Of a DNA stretch of 64,000 nt, positions 24,983-34,338 are shown one piece after another. This DNA comes from an uncultured Oscillospiraceae bacterium (lineage in GTDB: Bacteria > Bacillota > Clostridia > Oscillospirales > Acutalibacteraceae). The position numbers and the translations under genes are program-made. Location: positions 1 to 64,000 of the forward strand of contig CAOKRG010000007.1 of NCBI GenBank assembly GCA_948471095.1, in the 5' to 3' direction. The notes below the pieces were generated by a model. That model was not told the origin of the DNA. It searched no databases and saw nothing but the letters and a program-made list of their open reading frames with translations. How positions within the stretch are numbered: the first letter of the stretch is position 1; each line of letters starts with the position of its first letter.

Positions 24983-25714
24983 GTGGACGGGCTGTTCATC
25001 CGGGAGGCCGCCATCCGCTGGGAGAAAATCCCCGCCCACAGCTACCTGCGGGAGGTCCCCGGCCTCCGTGGGCTGGAACGGCTGCGCTTTGCCCGGAACG
25101 TCACCTTTTTCGTGGGGGAGAACGGCAGCGGCAAGTCCACCCTTTTAGAGGCCATGGCCGTGGCCTGCGGCTTCAACCCGGAGGGCGGCACCCGAAACTA
25201 CCGTTTCTCCACCCGGGACACCCACTCCGGCCTGTATGAGGCCCTCCGCCTGGTGAAGGGCGCGCGCCGGGCCATGCACGGCTATTTCCTCCGGGCCGAG
25301 AGCTTTTACAATGTGGCCACCCAAGAGGAAGACTACGCGGATGCGGCCCACCCCTCCCGGCGCTACCACGAGAAGTCCCACGGGGAGAGCTTTTTGGCCA
25401 TTGCCCAGGACTACCTGCGCCCCGGCGGCCTCTATTTTCTGGACGAGCCGGAAGCCGCCCTCTCCCCCCAGCGCCAGCTGGTTCTGCTGTTGGAGATCCA
25501 CCGCTGCGCCCAGGCCGGGGCCCAGTTCTTCCTTGTCAGCCATTCGCCCATTCTGCTGGCCCTGCCCGGGGCGGAGCTTTTGGAGTTCGGCCAGGGTCCG
25601 GTCCATCCCTGCGCCTATGAGGAGACGGAGAGCTATCGGATTACAAAAATGTTCGTGAACGGCCGGGAGAAAATTTTAAAGGAGCTTTTCGGGGAGGCGG
25701 AAGCGTCCCCGTAA
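24983..25714 (+). CDS. AAA family ATPase, RecF/ABC-like
   Basis: The protein has 243 residues with a GTG start just after prmA. Walker A is VGENGSGKSTLLEAMAVA; the Walker B region is GGLYFLDEPEAALSPQRQ, followed by a switch-type VSHSPILLAL. This is the stand-alone single-domain type related to YhaN/RecF-like ABC ATPases annotated AAA_15/AAA_23. The absence of transporter partners and of a full ABC signature suggests a role in DNA or RNA metabolism, but the cellular function of this small group is not known. Confidence 0.8.
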   Translation: MDGLFIREAAIRWEKIPAHSYLREVPGLRGLERLRFARNVTFFVGENGSGKSTLLEAMAVACGFNPEGGTRNYRFSTRDTHSGLYEALRLVKGARRAMHGYFLRAESFYNVATQEEDYADAAHPSRRYHEKSHGESFLAIAQDYLRPGGLYFLDEPEAALSPQRQLVLLLEIHRCAQAGAQFFLVSHSPILLALPGAELLEFGQGPVHPCAYEETESYRITKMFVNGREKILKELFGEAEASP

Positions 25715-25733
25715 GGGAAAAGGAGGCCCCAAG

Positions 25734-26120
25734 ATGGAGCTGATTCAGAAAGAGGACATACAGGTATTCGCCAATCCCGGGGTGGTCTCCCGGCAGCTGC
25801 TGAACCCGGACAACTCCCAGAGCCGGAGAATCACCCTTACCGAGGTGCGGCTGGAGCCGGGGGCCTGCCAGCCCCGGCATACCCACGAGCGCTCCGAGCA
25901 GATTTGGTACGCGGTGCGGGGCGTGGGAAAGCTGCTTTTGGCAGAGGGGCAGGAGAGGGAGTTCCGGGCAGGAGACGTAGCGCGCTTTGAAGAGGGAGAC
26001 GTGCATGGCCTGGAAAACAGCGCACAGGAAGAGTTCGTATATATTTCCGTTACAGCGCCGCCCATTCATTTTGGGTATGCGTATCACGAAAAAGAGGAAA
26101 AGGGGAATGAGAAAATATGA
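25734..26120 (+). CDS. Cupin domain protein
   Basis: A 128-residue single cupin barrel. Motif 1 is CQPRHTHERSEQIWYAVRGVGKL with the metal-binding HTH...E pattern; motif 2 is RFEEGDVHGLENSAQEEFVYI, carrying the final histidine. It is a cytoplasmic, probably metal-binding protein of unknown substrate. It is preceded by AAAAGGAGG and overlaps the acetyltransferase gene by 4 bp (ATGA). Confidence 0.85.
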   Translation: MELIQKEDIQVFANPGVVSRQLLNPDNSQSRRITLTEVRLEPGACQPRHTHERSEQIWYAVRGVGKLLLAEGQEREFRAGDVARFEEGDVHGLENSAQEEFVYISVTAPPIHFGYAYHEKEEKGNEKI

Positions 26121-27190
26121 ACAGAATAGAAACCCCGCGCCTGATCCTGCGGGACTGGCGCATGGAGGACCTAAATGATTTTTACGCCTACTGCAAGAAT
26201 CCTGACGTGGGCCCCTGGGCGGGCTGGAAGCCCCACGAGACCGTGGAGGAGTCCCGGGAGATTCTGTCCCGCTGGGTCCAGGGGGAAGAGGGGGACTTAA
26301 AGCTGGCCGTGGAGGAAAAGGCCAGCGGCAGGGTGATCGGCTCCCTGGGCGTGGAGGAGGACGGCCACCGGGACAAGAAGGTCCCCGGGTGCAAAAACCT
26401 GGGCTATGTGCTGGGCAAACCCTACTGGGGCCGGGGCTATATGACCGAGGCGGTCCGCGCCGCCATTGACTACGCCTTCCGGCAGATGAAGCTGCGGCTG
26501 CTGACCGTCACCCATTACCCCGCAAACCAGCGGTCCAAGCGGGTGATTGAGAAGGCTGGCTTTGTATACGAGGGAAGGCTGCGGGACGCGGTGACCATCT
26601 ACAACGGAGAGCTGCGGGATCTGTGCTGCTACTCCCTGCGGGCCTGGGAGTACTGGCTCATGCGGGCCAAGGAGGCCGGGCTCTCCCTGGCCCTGCCCGA
26701 GGAGCTGCCTCAAGCGGAGATGGAGGCCCTGCAACGGGAGTTTGTGGAGGTGGACAAGGACGTGACCCCCATGACGGTGGACCCCAAAACCTTGGACTAC
26801 CGCCGTTGGCTGGAGCGCAACGTGGCCTGGCGCACGGTGGTGCCCGAGGGCTATGCCCGCTCCACCCTGTACATATTGACCAGCTCCCAGACCGGCCCCG
26901 CCGGGGCCCTGGACCTGCGCCACGATCTGACCCCCCGGCTGCGGGCGGGCGGCGGGCACATCGGGTATGGAATCCGCCCCTGCCGGCGGGGAAACCATTA
27001 TGCCCCCTACATGCTGGCCCTGGGGCTGGAAAAGGCCCGGGAGAAGGGCATTGAGAGCGCCCTGCTGGCCTGCGATGAGGACAACCCGGCCTCGGCCCGC
27101 ACCATCGAGGCCTGCGGCGGCGTTCTGGACAATGTGACGGACGGCCTGCGCCAGTACTGGATTGCCCTGGGCCCGCAAGTAAGGTCCTAG
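26117..27190 (+). CDS. Tandem GNAT acetyltransferase
   Basis: The protein has 357 residues made of two GNAT-like units. Residues 1-185 resemble RimJ/RimL-type N-acetyltransferases (IETPRLILRDWRMEDLNDFYAYC, then LGKPYWGRGYMTEAVRAAIDYAF with the acetyl-CoA loop). Residues about 215-355 form a second domain of the kind in YjgM-like proteins (GHIGYGIRPCRRGNHYAPYMLALGLEKAREKG and DEDNPASARTIEACGG). Both acyl-CoA loops look intact. Fusions like this are uncommon; the substrate is unknown. It is coupled to the cupin gene. Confidence 0.85.
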   Translation: MNRIETPRLILRDWRMEDLNDFYAYCKNPDVGPWAGWKPHETVEESREILSRWVQGEEGDLKLAVEEKASGRVIGSLGVEEDGHRDKKVPGCKNLGYVLGKPYWGRGYMTEAVRAAIDYAFRQMKLRLLTVTHYPANQRSKRVIEKAGFVYEGRLRDAVTIYNGELRDLCCYSLRAWEYWLMRAKEAGLSLALPEELPQAEMEALQREFVEVDKDVTPMTVDPKTLDYRRWLERNVAWRTVVPEGYARSTLYILTSSQTGPAGALDLRHDLTPRLRAGGGHIGYGIRPCRRGNHYAPYMLALGLEKAREKGIESALLACDEDNPASARTIEACGGVLDNVTDGLRQYWIALGPQVRS

Positions 27191-27265
27191 TTTTAAAAAG
27201 GCCGGTCCTATCCTTTTTTGAAAATGTGAAGTAGAATAAGAGTGATTTTGAAAGGAGCGCTTTGC

Positions 27266-27640
27266 ATGAATCCAGCCGGTTTTGAACCTTTAATCCAGGC
27301 CGCCCGGGAGGTGCTGGGCCACCGGGAAATCTCGGAGGACGTGTCCTGCGGAGGCGTGGCCGCAGCCCTTTTGACGGACAAAGGCAACATTTTCCGGGGC
27401 GTGTGCATCGACACCGCGTGCAGCATGGGCTTCTGCGCCGAGCACGCCGCCGTCTCCGCCATGCTTACGGCGGGGGAGAGCCGGGTAAAGGCCATTGTGG
27501 CCGTGGGCGGCGATCAAAAAGTTTGGTCCCCCTGCGGCCGGTGCCGGGAGCTTTTGTGGCAGCTGGGCGCGTTGGACTGCCAGGTCCTGGTCAACGAGGA
27601 TACCGTCGTTTCTGTCAGGGAGCTGCTTCCCTACCGATAA
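27266..27640 (+). CDS. Cytidine/blasticidin deaminase-like protein
   Basis: The protein has 124 residues from the ATG at 27266 with AAAGGAG upstream. The zinc deaminase motifs are FCAEHAAVSAM (Cys-Ala-Glu, with Glu as proton shuttle) and SPCGRCRELLWQ (PCxxC). Length and motif order fit homotetrameric cytidine deaminases, which convert cytidine to uridine in salvage. The CAEH spelling is closer to blasticidin-S-deaminase-like members than to classic Cdd (CAER), so the substrate may differ. The rhamnosidase gene follows 25 bp later and may be co-transcribed. Confidence 0.8.
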   Translation: MNPAGFEPLIQAAREVLGHREISEDVSCGGVAAALLTDKGNIFRGVCIDTACSMGFCAEHAAVSAMLTAGESRVKAIVAVGGDQKVWSPCGRCRELLWQLGALDCQVLVNEDTVVSVRELLPYR

Positions 27641-27665
27641 AAAACACAGAGAAAGGATCGCCGTT

Positions 27666-30407
27666 ATGAAACTCACCCATTTGCGCACCAACCATGTTTC
27701 TGCCCCGCTGGGCCTCCTGATGGACCGCCCCGTCTTTTCCTGGGTCGCGGAGGACGCCGCCGGAAAGCGGCAGGCCGCCGCTCAGGTCACGGTTTCCATC
27801 GCGGGAAAGGTCGTGTACGACTCCGGCAGGCGGGAGGACATTTCCTCCCTGGGCTTCGAGGCCCCGGTGGACCTGGCCCCCCGCGCCCGCTATGACTGGA
27901 CCGTGTCCGTCTGGGACGAGGCCGGAGACGGCGCCAGCGCCTCTTCCTGGTTCGAGACCGCCAAGATGGACGAGCCCTGGCAGGCCAAGTGGATTGCCGC
28001 CGCCCCCTCCGCCCCGGACTTCCGGGACAAGGAGCGCCAGCCCCTCTTGTTCAGGGACTTCTCCATCAGCGGGGAGATTGCCAGCGCCCGGGCCTATGTG
28101 TGCGGCCTGGGCATTTACGAGCTGGAGGTCAACGGCCAAAAGGCCGGGGACGAGTACCTCCTGCCCGGCTACCACTGCTATGACTTCGCCCTGGAATATC
28201 AGACCTTTGACCTGACCGGCCTGCTCCGGTCCGGGGCGAACCGGGTGGGCCTGGCCCTGGGCCCCGGCTGGTACAAGGGGGACATTGTATTCGACCGCTA
28301 CCACGACCTGTACGGCGACACCATGAAGGCCATCTGCGAGCTGCACGTCACCCTCGCGGACGGCTCCGAGACCGTGGTATGCTCCGATGGCTCTTGGAAC
28401 GCCTATCCCTCGCCGGTCACCTTCTCCAACATTTATGACGGCGAGCGCTATGACACCAGCCTGGCCGTTCCCGGCTGGTCCTGTCCCGGCTGCGGGGCGG
28501 AGGGCTTCGGGACCGTGGAGCTGGAGGAGCCAACGCCCTTGGTGGCCCGCCGGGGCCCGAAGATCGTAAAAAAGGCGGAGTTCGCCCCGGTGGAGGTCAT
28601 CCGCACCCCCAAGGACGAGGTGGTGCTGGACTTTGGCCAGAACATGACCGGCTGGGTGGAGTTCAACGTGGACGCCCCCGCCGGGCAGACCGTGAAGCTC
28701 ACCTATGGCGAGGTGATGCAGAACGGCTGCTTCTACCGGGACAACCTGCGCACGGCCAAAGCCGAGTACGTCTATCTCTCCGACGGCGCGCCCTGCCGGG
28801 TCCGGCCCCGGTTCACCTTCTACGGCTTCCGCTTCGTGAAGGTGGAGGGCGTGGAGGAGGTCCGCCCCGGGGACTTCACCGCCTGCCACATCCGTTCGGA
28901 TATTGACCCCATCGGCCATATCGAGACGGACAACCCCCTGGTGAACCAGCTCTTCCACAACGCCATGTGGGGCCAGTTCGACAATTTCCTGGACCTGCCC
29001 ACGGACTGCCCCCAGCGGGACGAGCGCCTGGGCTGGACCGGCGACGCGGCCATCATCAGCGCCACCGCCTGCAAAAACATCTATATGCCCGCCTTCTTCC
29101 ATCACTTTATCGAAAACGTCCGGCAGGAGCAGGAATACTTTAAGGGAGCCGTGCCCCTCTATGTGCCCGCGCCCAAAAAGGCCAAGCCCGGGTCCACCGG
29201 GATCACCGTGGACCCGGCGGATTTCGTCCGGCTTCAGCCGGACGACCAGGAGGGCCTTGCCGCAGCTTTGGAGAAATACCCCCAGCTGAAAGCCGCGATG
29301 GAGCAGAGGCCCGAGGCCGAGCGGGAAAAGTTCTTCCGGGCGGTGATGGAGGAAAATATTTCCTTCGAACGCTTCAACGACCGGGGCTGCGCCATTTGGA
29401 GCGATGTGGCCACCATGATGCCCTGGGCCGTGTACGAGAACTATGGGGATCTGAACCTGCTGCGGCGGGAATATCCGGTCATGCGGGACTGGGTGGAGCG
29501 CATCCGCCAAGACGATGAGGCGGACGGAGGCCGGGGCCTGTGGCTGCGGGGCAACCAGCTGGGCGACTGGCTGGCCCTGGATAAGCCGGACCCCAAGGAC
29601 GCGGAGAACCCCTTTGGGGCCACGGACCTGCAATATACGGCCAGCATGTTCTATTATTATTCCGCCAGCCTGACCGCCAAAGCCGCCAAGGCCTTGGGCT
29701 ATGAAGCGGACGCGGCGGGCTATGAGGCTCTGTGCGGGAAGATCGAGTCCGCCATTGTGGGCGAGTACTTTAACGAGGACGGCAGCTTCAAAATCGAGGG
29801 TACCCAGACCGCCTGCGTCTTGAGCCTGCATTTCGGGGTCTATCCCGAGGGCAGAAAGGACGCGGTTTTAAGCCAGCTGCTCTCCCGGCTGGAGGCCAAA
29901 AACTGGCACCTGGACACCGGTTTCTGCGGCACGCCCTTCCTGTGCCGGGCCCTCTCGGACAACGGCGCCAACGCTGCCGCCTATACCCTGTTCCTCAACA
30001 GCGATTTCCCCAGCTGGCTCTACGAGGTGAAGCTGGGGGCCACCACCGTGTGGGAGCGCTGGAACTCCCTGCTGCCCGACGGCTCCATCAGCGGCACGGG
30101 CATGAACAGCCTGAACCACTATGCCTATGGGTCCATTGTGGACTGGATGTACCGGAACATGATCGGCTTTAACCCAGTGGAGGAGGCCCCCGGCTACAAG
30201 CGGGCCACCATCTGCCCCATGCCGGACCCCCGCCTGCGCCGGGCCGGTATGACCATGGACACGGCCTCGGGCCGTTACCGGGTAAGCTGGCGTTACGATG
30301 GGGAGGACCTGCGCTATGCCGTTTCCGTGCCCTTTGACTGCACCGCCCAGCTGGTCCTGCCGGACGGCCGGGTGGAGGAGCTGGAAGCGGGAGAGTACGA
30401 GTTTTAG
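27666..30407 (+). CDS. Alpha-L-rhamnosidase, GH78
   Basis: GH78 enzymes release terminal alpha-L-rhamnose from plant glycosides and polysaccharides by an inverting mechanism. The protein has 913 residues from the ATG at 27666. Layout: an N-terminal fibronectin-like domain (RTNHVSAPLGLLMDRPVFSW), the Bac_rhamnosid_N region at about 150-310, and an (alpha/alpha)6 barrel with the signature DLPTDCPQRDERLGWTGDA holding the catalytic acids. A C-terminal beta domain ends the protein. There is no signal peptide, so the enzyme is cytoplasmic and must be fed by a transporter. A strong terminator follows. Confidence 0.93.
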   Translation: MKLTHLRTNHVSAPLGLLMDRPVFSWVAEDAAGKRQAAAQVTVSIAGKVVYDSGRREDISSLGFEAPVDLAPRARYDWTVSVWDEAGDGASASSWFETAKMDEPWQAKWIAAAPSAPDFRDKERQPLLFRDFSISGEIASARAYVCGLGIYELEVNGQKAGDEYLLPGYHCYDFALEYQTFDLTGLLRSGANRVGLALGPGWYKGDIVFDRYHDLYGDTMKAICELHVTLADGSETVVCSDGSWNAYPSPVTFSNIYDGERYDTSLAVPGWSCPGCGAEGFGTVELEEPTPLVARRGPKIVKKAEFAPVEVIRTPKDEVVLDFGQNMTGWVEFNVDAPAGQTVKLTYGEVMQNGCFYRDNLRTAKAEYVYLSDGAPCRVRPRFTFYGFRFVKVEGVEEVRPGDFTACHIRSDIDPIGHIETDNPLVNQLFHNAMWGQFDNFLDLPTDCPQRDERLGWTGDAAIISATACKNIYMPAFFHHFIENVRQEQEYFKGAVPLYVPAPKKAKPGSTGITVDPADFVRLQPDDQEGLAAALEKYPQLKAAMEQRPEAEREKFFRAVMEENISFERFNDRGCAIWSDVATMMPWAVYENYGDLNLLRREYPVMRDWVERIRQDDEADGGRGLWLRGNQLGDWLALDKPDPKDAENPFGATDLQYTASMFYYYSASLTAKAAKALGYEADAAGYEALCGKIESAIVGEYFNEDGSFKIEGTQTACVLSLHFGVYPEGRKDAVLSQLLSRLEAKNWHLDTGFCGTPFLCRALSDNGANAAAYTLFLNSDFPSWLYEVKLGATTVWERWNSLLPDGSISGTGMNSLNHYAYGSIVDWMYRNMIGFNPVEEAPGYKRATICPMPDPRLRRAGMTMDTASGRYRVSWRYDGEDLRYAVSVPFDCTAQLVLPDGRVEELEAGEYEF

Positions 30408-30435
30408 TTGAGGCGGGCTCCCAGAGCGCAGCAGG

Positions 30436-30475
30436 AAAAGTTTCGCCGGCCTTTGAAAAGGCCGGCGAAACTTTT
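30436..30475. terminator. Bidirectional-looking terminator after GH78 gene
   Basis: AAAAGTTTCGCCGGCCTT pairs perfectly with AAGGCCGGCGAAACTTTT around a four-base loop, so it has A and T tracts on both sides. Confidence 0.85.
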
Positions 30476-30531
30476 AGTGGCTCACTGCCTCCGCCTGTGT
30501 GTGAATCAGCCACCTTTTTTGCCGTACCCCC

Positions 30532-30559
30532 TTGACATTTCGACTATATATGGTATAAT
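30532..30559 (+). promoter_or_regulatory. Promoter of the rpsF-ssb-rpsR operon
   Basis: TTGACA (30532-30537), 16 bp, TATAAT (30554-30559) preceded by TGG, giving both consensus boxes and an extended -10. It lies about 95 bp before rpsF. Confidence 0.85.
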
Positions 30560-30653
30560 GTTCTAGTTGTTTGAGACAGAGTTTCAAACTTCCTTGCCCC
30601 GGGGCGGAAAAAAAGCGCCCGGGGCCATAAGGCCAAAAGGAGGTGCAATACAA

Positions 30654-31070
30654 ATGGCAGAAGGAAAGAACCTCTACGAGACCGTCATCGTCACGTCCGC
30701 CAAGCTGGGCGAGGAGGGCAGCGCGGCTCTGGTGGAGCGCTTCAAGAATCTCATCGCGGAGCACGGCACGGTGAAGACCGTGGACGACTGGGGCAAGCGG
30801 CGCTTCGCCTACCCCATCCAGAAGCAGACCGAGGGCTATTATACCCTGATCAACTTCGAGAGCGGCCCGGAGTTCACCGCGGAGCTGGACCGGCGGTACA
30901 AGATCACCGACGGCATTCTCCGTACGCTGATCGTCAAGCTGGACCCCCGCCACCTGGTGGAGCGCAAGCCCCAGAAGGCCCAGAAAGCGGAGGAGGGCGC
31001 TATCGACGTGGAGGCCATTGCCCAGGAGGCAATGGGCGTGGTAGCCGAGCCCGCTCCGGCGCAAGACTGA
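30654..31070 (+). CDS. rpsF: 30S ribosomal protein S6
   Basis: The protein has 138 residues from the ATG at 30654, chosen for AAAAGGAGG just before it. NLYETVIVTSAKLGEEGSAALVERFKNLI and VDDWGKRRFAYPIQKQTEGYYTLINFE are S6 hallmarks (the latter includes the conserved WGKRRLAYPI region). S6 binds S18 on the small-subunit platform. A C-terminal extension rich in Lys, Ala and Glu (about residues 103-138) is longer than in model species. The order rpsF-ssb-rpsR is the conserved bacterial arrangement. Confidence 0.95.
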   Translation: MAEGKNLYETVIVTSAKLGEEGSAALVERFKNLIAEHGTVKTVDDWGKRRFAYPIQKQTEGYYTLINFESGPEFTAELDRRYKITDGILRTLIVKLDPRHLVERKPQKAQKAEEGAIDVEAIAQEAMGVVAEPAPAQD

Positions 31071-31129
31071 GCGAAAGTTAGGGAAAGGGGCCTAGAAGCC
31101 CCGCCCAAAGAAAGGAAGGTCGTCCTTTT

Positions 31130-31615
31130 ATGCTGAACGTAGCCGTGATTATGGGCCGGCTTACCGCCGATCCGGAGCTGCGGCATACTCCCAACGGGTA
31201 CGCCGTCACTTCGTTTACCTTGGCGGTGGACCGCTCCTTTGCCAACAAGGAGACGGGCGAGCGCCAGTGCGACTTCATCGACGTGGTGGCTTGGCGGGGT
31301 ACGGCGGAGTTTGTGTGCCGGTACTTTACCAAGGGCCAGATGATGGCCGTGGACGGCAGCATCCAGACCCGGACCTATGAGGACAAGCAGGGGAATAAGC
31401 GCAAGGCCGTGGAGATCCAGGCCAACAACGTGAGCTTTACCAGCTCCAAGCGGGAAAGCGAGGGGGGCCGGAGCGGCGCTTACGGCGGCGACTCCTATTA
31501 TGACCGTCCCGCCCCCGCCCAGGCGCCGGCTTTCAAGGAGCCCGCGCCCGCCTATTCCAGCGGCAGCGCCGAGGATTTCGAGGAGATCTTAGGCGACGAC
31601 GACCTCCCCTTCTAA
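31130..31615 (+). CDS. ssb: Single-stranded DNA-binding protein
   Basis: The protein has 161 residues. The OB fold covers residues 1-110 ([35 protein letters not shown], then [28 protein letters not shown]). It has a Gly/Pro/Tyr-rich disordered tail and the acidic tip [11 protein letters not shown] that recruits replication and repair partners. It lies between rpsF and rpsR. Confidence 0.96.
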   Translation: MLNVAVIMGRLTADPELRHTPNGYAVTSFTLAVDRSFANKETGERQCDFIDVVAWRGTAEFVCRYFTKGQMMAVDGSIQTRTYEDKQGNKRKAVEIQANNVSFTSSKRESEGGRSGAYGGDSYYDRPAPAQAPAFKEPAPAYSSGSAEDFEEILGDDDLPF

Positions 31616-31643
31616 CCAATTGACGAGAAGGAGGTTTCCAGCT

Positions 31644-31892
31644 ATGGCAGATCGGCCCGAGAGAGAGATTCGCCGGGGGCGCAAGGGGCGCAAGAAGGTT
31701 TGCAGCTTCTGCGTAGACCGGGCGGAGTTTATCGATTACAAAGACGTTGCCAAACTGCGCCGGTTCATTTCCGAGCGGGGCAAGATTCTCCCCCGCCGTG
31801 TGACCGGCACCTGCGCCCGCCATCAGCGCGCGCTGACCATCGCGATCAAGCGCGCCCGTCATCTGGCGCTGCTCCCCTACACCAGCGACTGA
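31644..31892 (+). CDS. rpsR: 30S ribosomal protein S18
   Basis: The protein has 82 residues from the ATG at 31644 with GAAGGAGG upstream. RKVCSFC-type zinc-ribbon-like start ([63 protein letters not shown]) is diagnostic. Three cysteines (CSFC, TC) are retained as in zinc-binding C+ forms, with the fourth ligand position less clear. Confidence 0.96.
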   Translation: MADRPEREIRRGRKGRKKVCSFCVDRAEFIDYKDVAKLRRFISERGKILPRRVTGTCARHQRALTIAIKRARHLALLPYTSD

Positions 31893-31913
31893 TCCCGCTG
31901 GCATACCGTATGA

Positions 31914-31946
31914 AAAAAGGCCTCCCGCGGCAGCGGGGGGCTTTTT
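31914..31946 (+). terminator. Terminator of the rpsF operon
   Basis: AAAAAGGCCTCCCGC pairs with GCGGGGGGCTTTTT (a few mismatches) around GGCA, followed by T-rich sequence, 20 bp after rpsR. Confidence 0.75.
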
Positions 31947-32070
31947 CTCGTTGCGCTTCCCGCGCCGTTTTTTCCGGAGAGAAATTCAAAAAAATTTCTC
32001 ATATTTTCCCTTGCCTTTTCCCTCGGCCTCTTGTATAATAGCCGTGATAAACGGAGCGGAGGTCAAAATC

Positions 32071-34083
32071 ATGCCTAACATCAAAAAAGTTTTCGTCATT
32101 CACAAAACCCATCTGGACATCGGCTTCACCGATTCCGCCGCCGCCGTGCTCCACCGCTATATGGAGACCTTCATCCCCGGGGCCATCGCCACCGCCCGGG
32201 CCTGCAACCAGAACGGCAAAAAGAATTTCGTCTGGACCGTGGGCTCCTTCCTCATCGAGCTCTATCTGGAAAGGGGCCGGGACCCGGAGCTGCTGCGGCA
32301 GGCCATCCGGGACGGGGTCATTGCCTGGCACGGCCTGCCCCTGACCACCCACACGGAGCTGATGGACGGCAAGCTCTTCCAGTATGGCCTGAGCATCTCC
32401 CAGCGGCTGGACCGGGAGTTCGGCCGGCACACCATTGCCGCCAAAATGACCGATGTGCCCAGCCACACCCACGCCATGGTCCCCTACCTGGCCAAGGCCG
32501 GAGTTAAGTACCTGCACATCGGCATCAACGGCTCCTCCAAAATGGTGAAGCTGCCGCCCCTGTGCCGCCTGCGCTATGGGGAGGACGAGGTCATTCTGGA
32601 CTATGCCGCCCTGTACGGCGCGTCCAGCGTGTGCGGGGAGTACGCCATGGAGTTCGCCCACACCCCGGACAACAGCGGCCCCCCCTCCCCGGAAAGCGTG
32701 GCCGCCGAGATGGAGCGCCTGGCGGAGAAATACCCCGGCGCGGAGATCGTCTCCGGCACTATGGACGAGTTCGCGGAGATTGTGCTGGCGCACAAGGACG
32801 AGCTGCCCGTGGTCACGGAGGAGCTGGGCGACACCTGGATTCACGGCGTGTCCACCGACCCCTATAAGACCGCCGCCTACTATGAGCTGCTTCGGGTGCG
32901 GGACCAGTGGGAGCGGGAGGACCCGGCGGCTGTGGACTCCCCCGCCTGGCGGGAGCTGTGCCGGAACCTGCTGCTGGTGGCGGAGCACTCCTGGGGCCGG
33001 GACGTGAAGCGCTGGCTTTCCGACTGGCGCAACTGGGAGAAGAAGGACTTTTACGCCGCCCGGGAGCGGGACCACATCACCCCCGAGGACGTGATGCCCG
33101 CCGGGGAGGAGCTGCGGGAGTTCACCCTGCGCCACGAGCCCACCTTTGTAGCCGGTCTGTGCAGCTACCAGAAGATGGAGTCCTCCTGGGAGGAGCAGCG
33201 GGAGTATGTGGAAAACGCGGTGAACGCCCTGCCCCAGCCCTGGCAGGATGAGGCCCGCCAGCGTCTTGCCGCCCTGCGGCCGGAGAGCGCCCCTGCCTGC
33301 GCTGAGCCCGTTGCTCAGCGGGACTTCCCCCTTAATGGCTGGCATGTGCAGGTGCAGGAGGACGGCAGCCTGCGCCTGTTGGAGAAAGACGGCAGGGCCT
33401 ACCAGAACGCCTGGCTGGGCCGGCTGGTCTATGAGGTCTACAGCGCCAAAACCGTGTTCGACAACCTGGAAGCCTACAACCGGGACCTGGAGCATACCCG
33501 GGTCTGGGCCGAGGGCGACTTTGCCAAGCCCGGTCTGGACAAGGTGGCAAACCTGACGGACGAGGCCTATGCCTACTCCGTAACCGGAGTGGAGCGGCAG
33601 GGGAACACTCTGCGCGTCTGCCTGCGGGCCAACGAGACCGCCGGGGAGCGCTTTGGGGCCCCCCGCGTTGCCGTGGCTTCCTACACCTTTGGAGACGCTC
33701 TGGACATGGAGCTCTGCTGGTACCAGAAGGACGCCAGCCGCATTCCCGAAGGGCTGTTCTTTGGGGTCAGCCTGGACTTCCAGGAGGGGCAGGCCTTCAC
33801 CCTCAGCAAGCTGGACCAGCCCGTCGACCCCTACCGGGTCCGGGAGGGCGGCAACCGGAAGCTCCACGCTTCCCCGGCCATCCGCTGGGAGGGCGGCGAG
33901 CTGCATAGCTGGCACGCGCCGCTGGTGTCCGTAGGCGGACGGCACCTTTACGATGAAAACGAGGCCTATGGCAGCGCCGGGGACGGCATGTATTACCTGC
34001 TGTGCAACAACCGCTGGGGGACCAACTTCCCCCTGTGGTATGGGGAGAACGCCCGCTTCGCGTTCACCCTGAAACTGAACTGA
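32071..34083 (+). CDS. DUF5054 protein, GH38-like glycoside hydrolase
   Basis: The protein has 670 residues from the ATG at 32071. The start FVIHKTHLDIGFTDSAAAV matches the HxxxDxGFT metal/nucleophile strand of family GH38 alpha-mannosidase-like proteins. WTVGSFLIELYLERG and AWHGLPLTTHTELMD continue the barrel, and DVPSHTHAMVPYLAKAGVKYLHIGIN supplies further histidines. The C-terminal half is a beta-sandwich as in GH38. There is no signal peptide. The exact substrate is unknown; a mannoside- or host-glycan-directed hydrolase is likely. It stands alone, with the ribosomal terminator upstream and a repeat element downstream. Confidence 0.75.
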   Translation: MPNIKKVFVIHKTHLDIGFTDSAAAVLHRYMETFIPGAIATARACNQNGKKNFVWTVGSFLIELYLERGRDPELLRQAIRDGVIAWHGLPLTTHTELMDGKLFQYGLSISQRLDREFGRHTIAAKMTDVPSHTHAMVPYLAKAGVKYLHIGINGSSKMVKLPPLCRLRYGEDEVILDYAALYGASSVCGEYAMEFAHTPDNSGPPSPESVAAEMERLAEKYPGAEIVSGTMDEFAEIVLAHKDELPVVTEELGDTWIHGVSTDPYKTAAYYELLRVRDQWEREDPAAVDSPAWRELCRNLLLVAEHSWGRDVKRWLSDWRNWEKKDFYAARERDHITPEDVMPAGEELREFTLRHEPTFVAGLCSYQKMESSWEEQREYVENAVNALPQPWQDEARQRLAALRPESAPACAEPVAQRDFPLNGWHVQVQEDGSLRLLEKDGRAYQNAWLGRLVYEVYSAKTVFDNLEAYNRDLEHTRVWAEGDFAKPGLDKVANLTDEAYAYSVTGVERQGNTLRVCLRANETAGERFGAPRVAVASYTFGDALDMELCWYQKDASRIPEGLFFGVSLDFQEGQAFTLSKLDQPVDPYRVREGGNRKLHASPAIRWEGGELHSWHAPLVSVGGRHLYDENEAYGSAGDGMYYLLCNNRWGTNFPLWYGENARFAFTLKLN

Positions 34084-34155
34084 CCGCGTGACGGACCGAA
34101 ATGGGCGTTGGCGGGCTGGGAAGCGGCCCGCGCAAAACGCCCATTTCCGTTATAT

Positions 34156-34315
34156 GATCTCTTGCGAATAGATTTATGTTGAGTAATAGATGGCCTCCGG
34201 GTGCAAAAAGCGCACCCTGCGGCAAGGCCGTGGGGCTCTGCCCCACACCCTGCAAGGGGCCTAACGCCCCTTGACCGCGTATGTTGTCTGGCTCTCGGCT
34301 ATTTCGCAAGAGGTC
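34156..34315. repeat. MITE-like element with 16-bp terminal inverted repeats
   Basis: GATCTCTTGCGAATAG (34156-34171) is the inverted copy of CTATTTCGCAAGAGGTC (34299-34315) with one wobble and one extra base. The inside holds hairpins GTGGGGCTCTGCCCCAC near 34230 and AAGGGGCCTAACGCCCCTT near 34255, the latter shared over 31 identical bases with 49181-49211. No coding capacity. It lies just upstream of the DUF4091 gene. Confidence 0.7.
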
Positions 34316-34338
34316 TATTCATAGAAGGAGGGAGAATC

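Noticed and set aside
27615-29831. Very long minus-strand frame opposite the rhamnosidase gene
   Set aside because: High-GC genes leave long open frames on the opposite strand. The product is rich in Gly, His, Val and Ala with no domain.
31999-33945. Long minus-strand frame opposite the DUF5054 gene
   Set aside because: Shadow of a GC-rich gene; no family motif.
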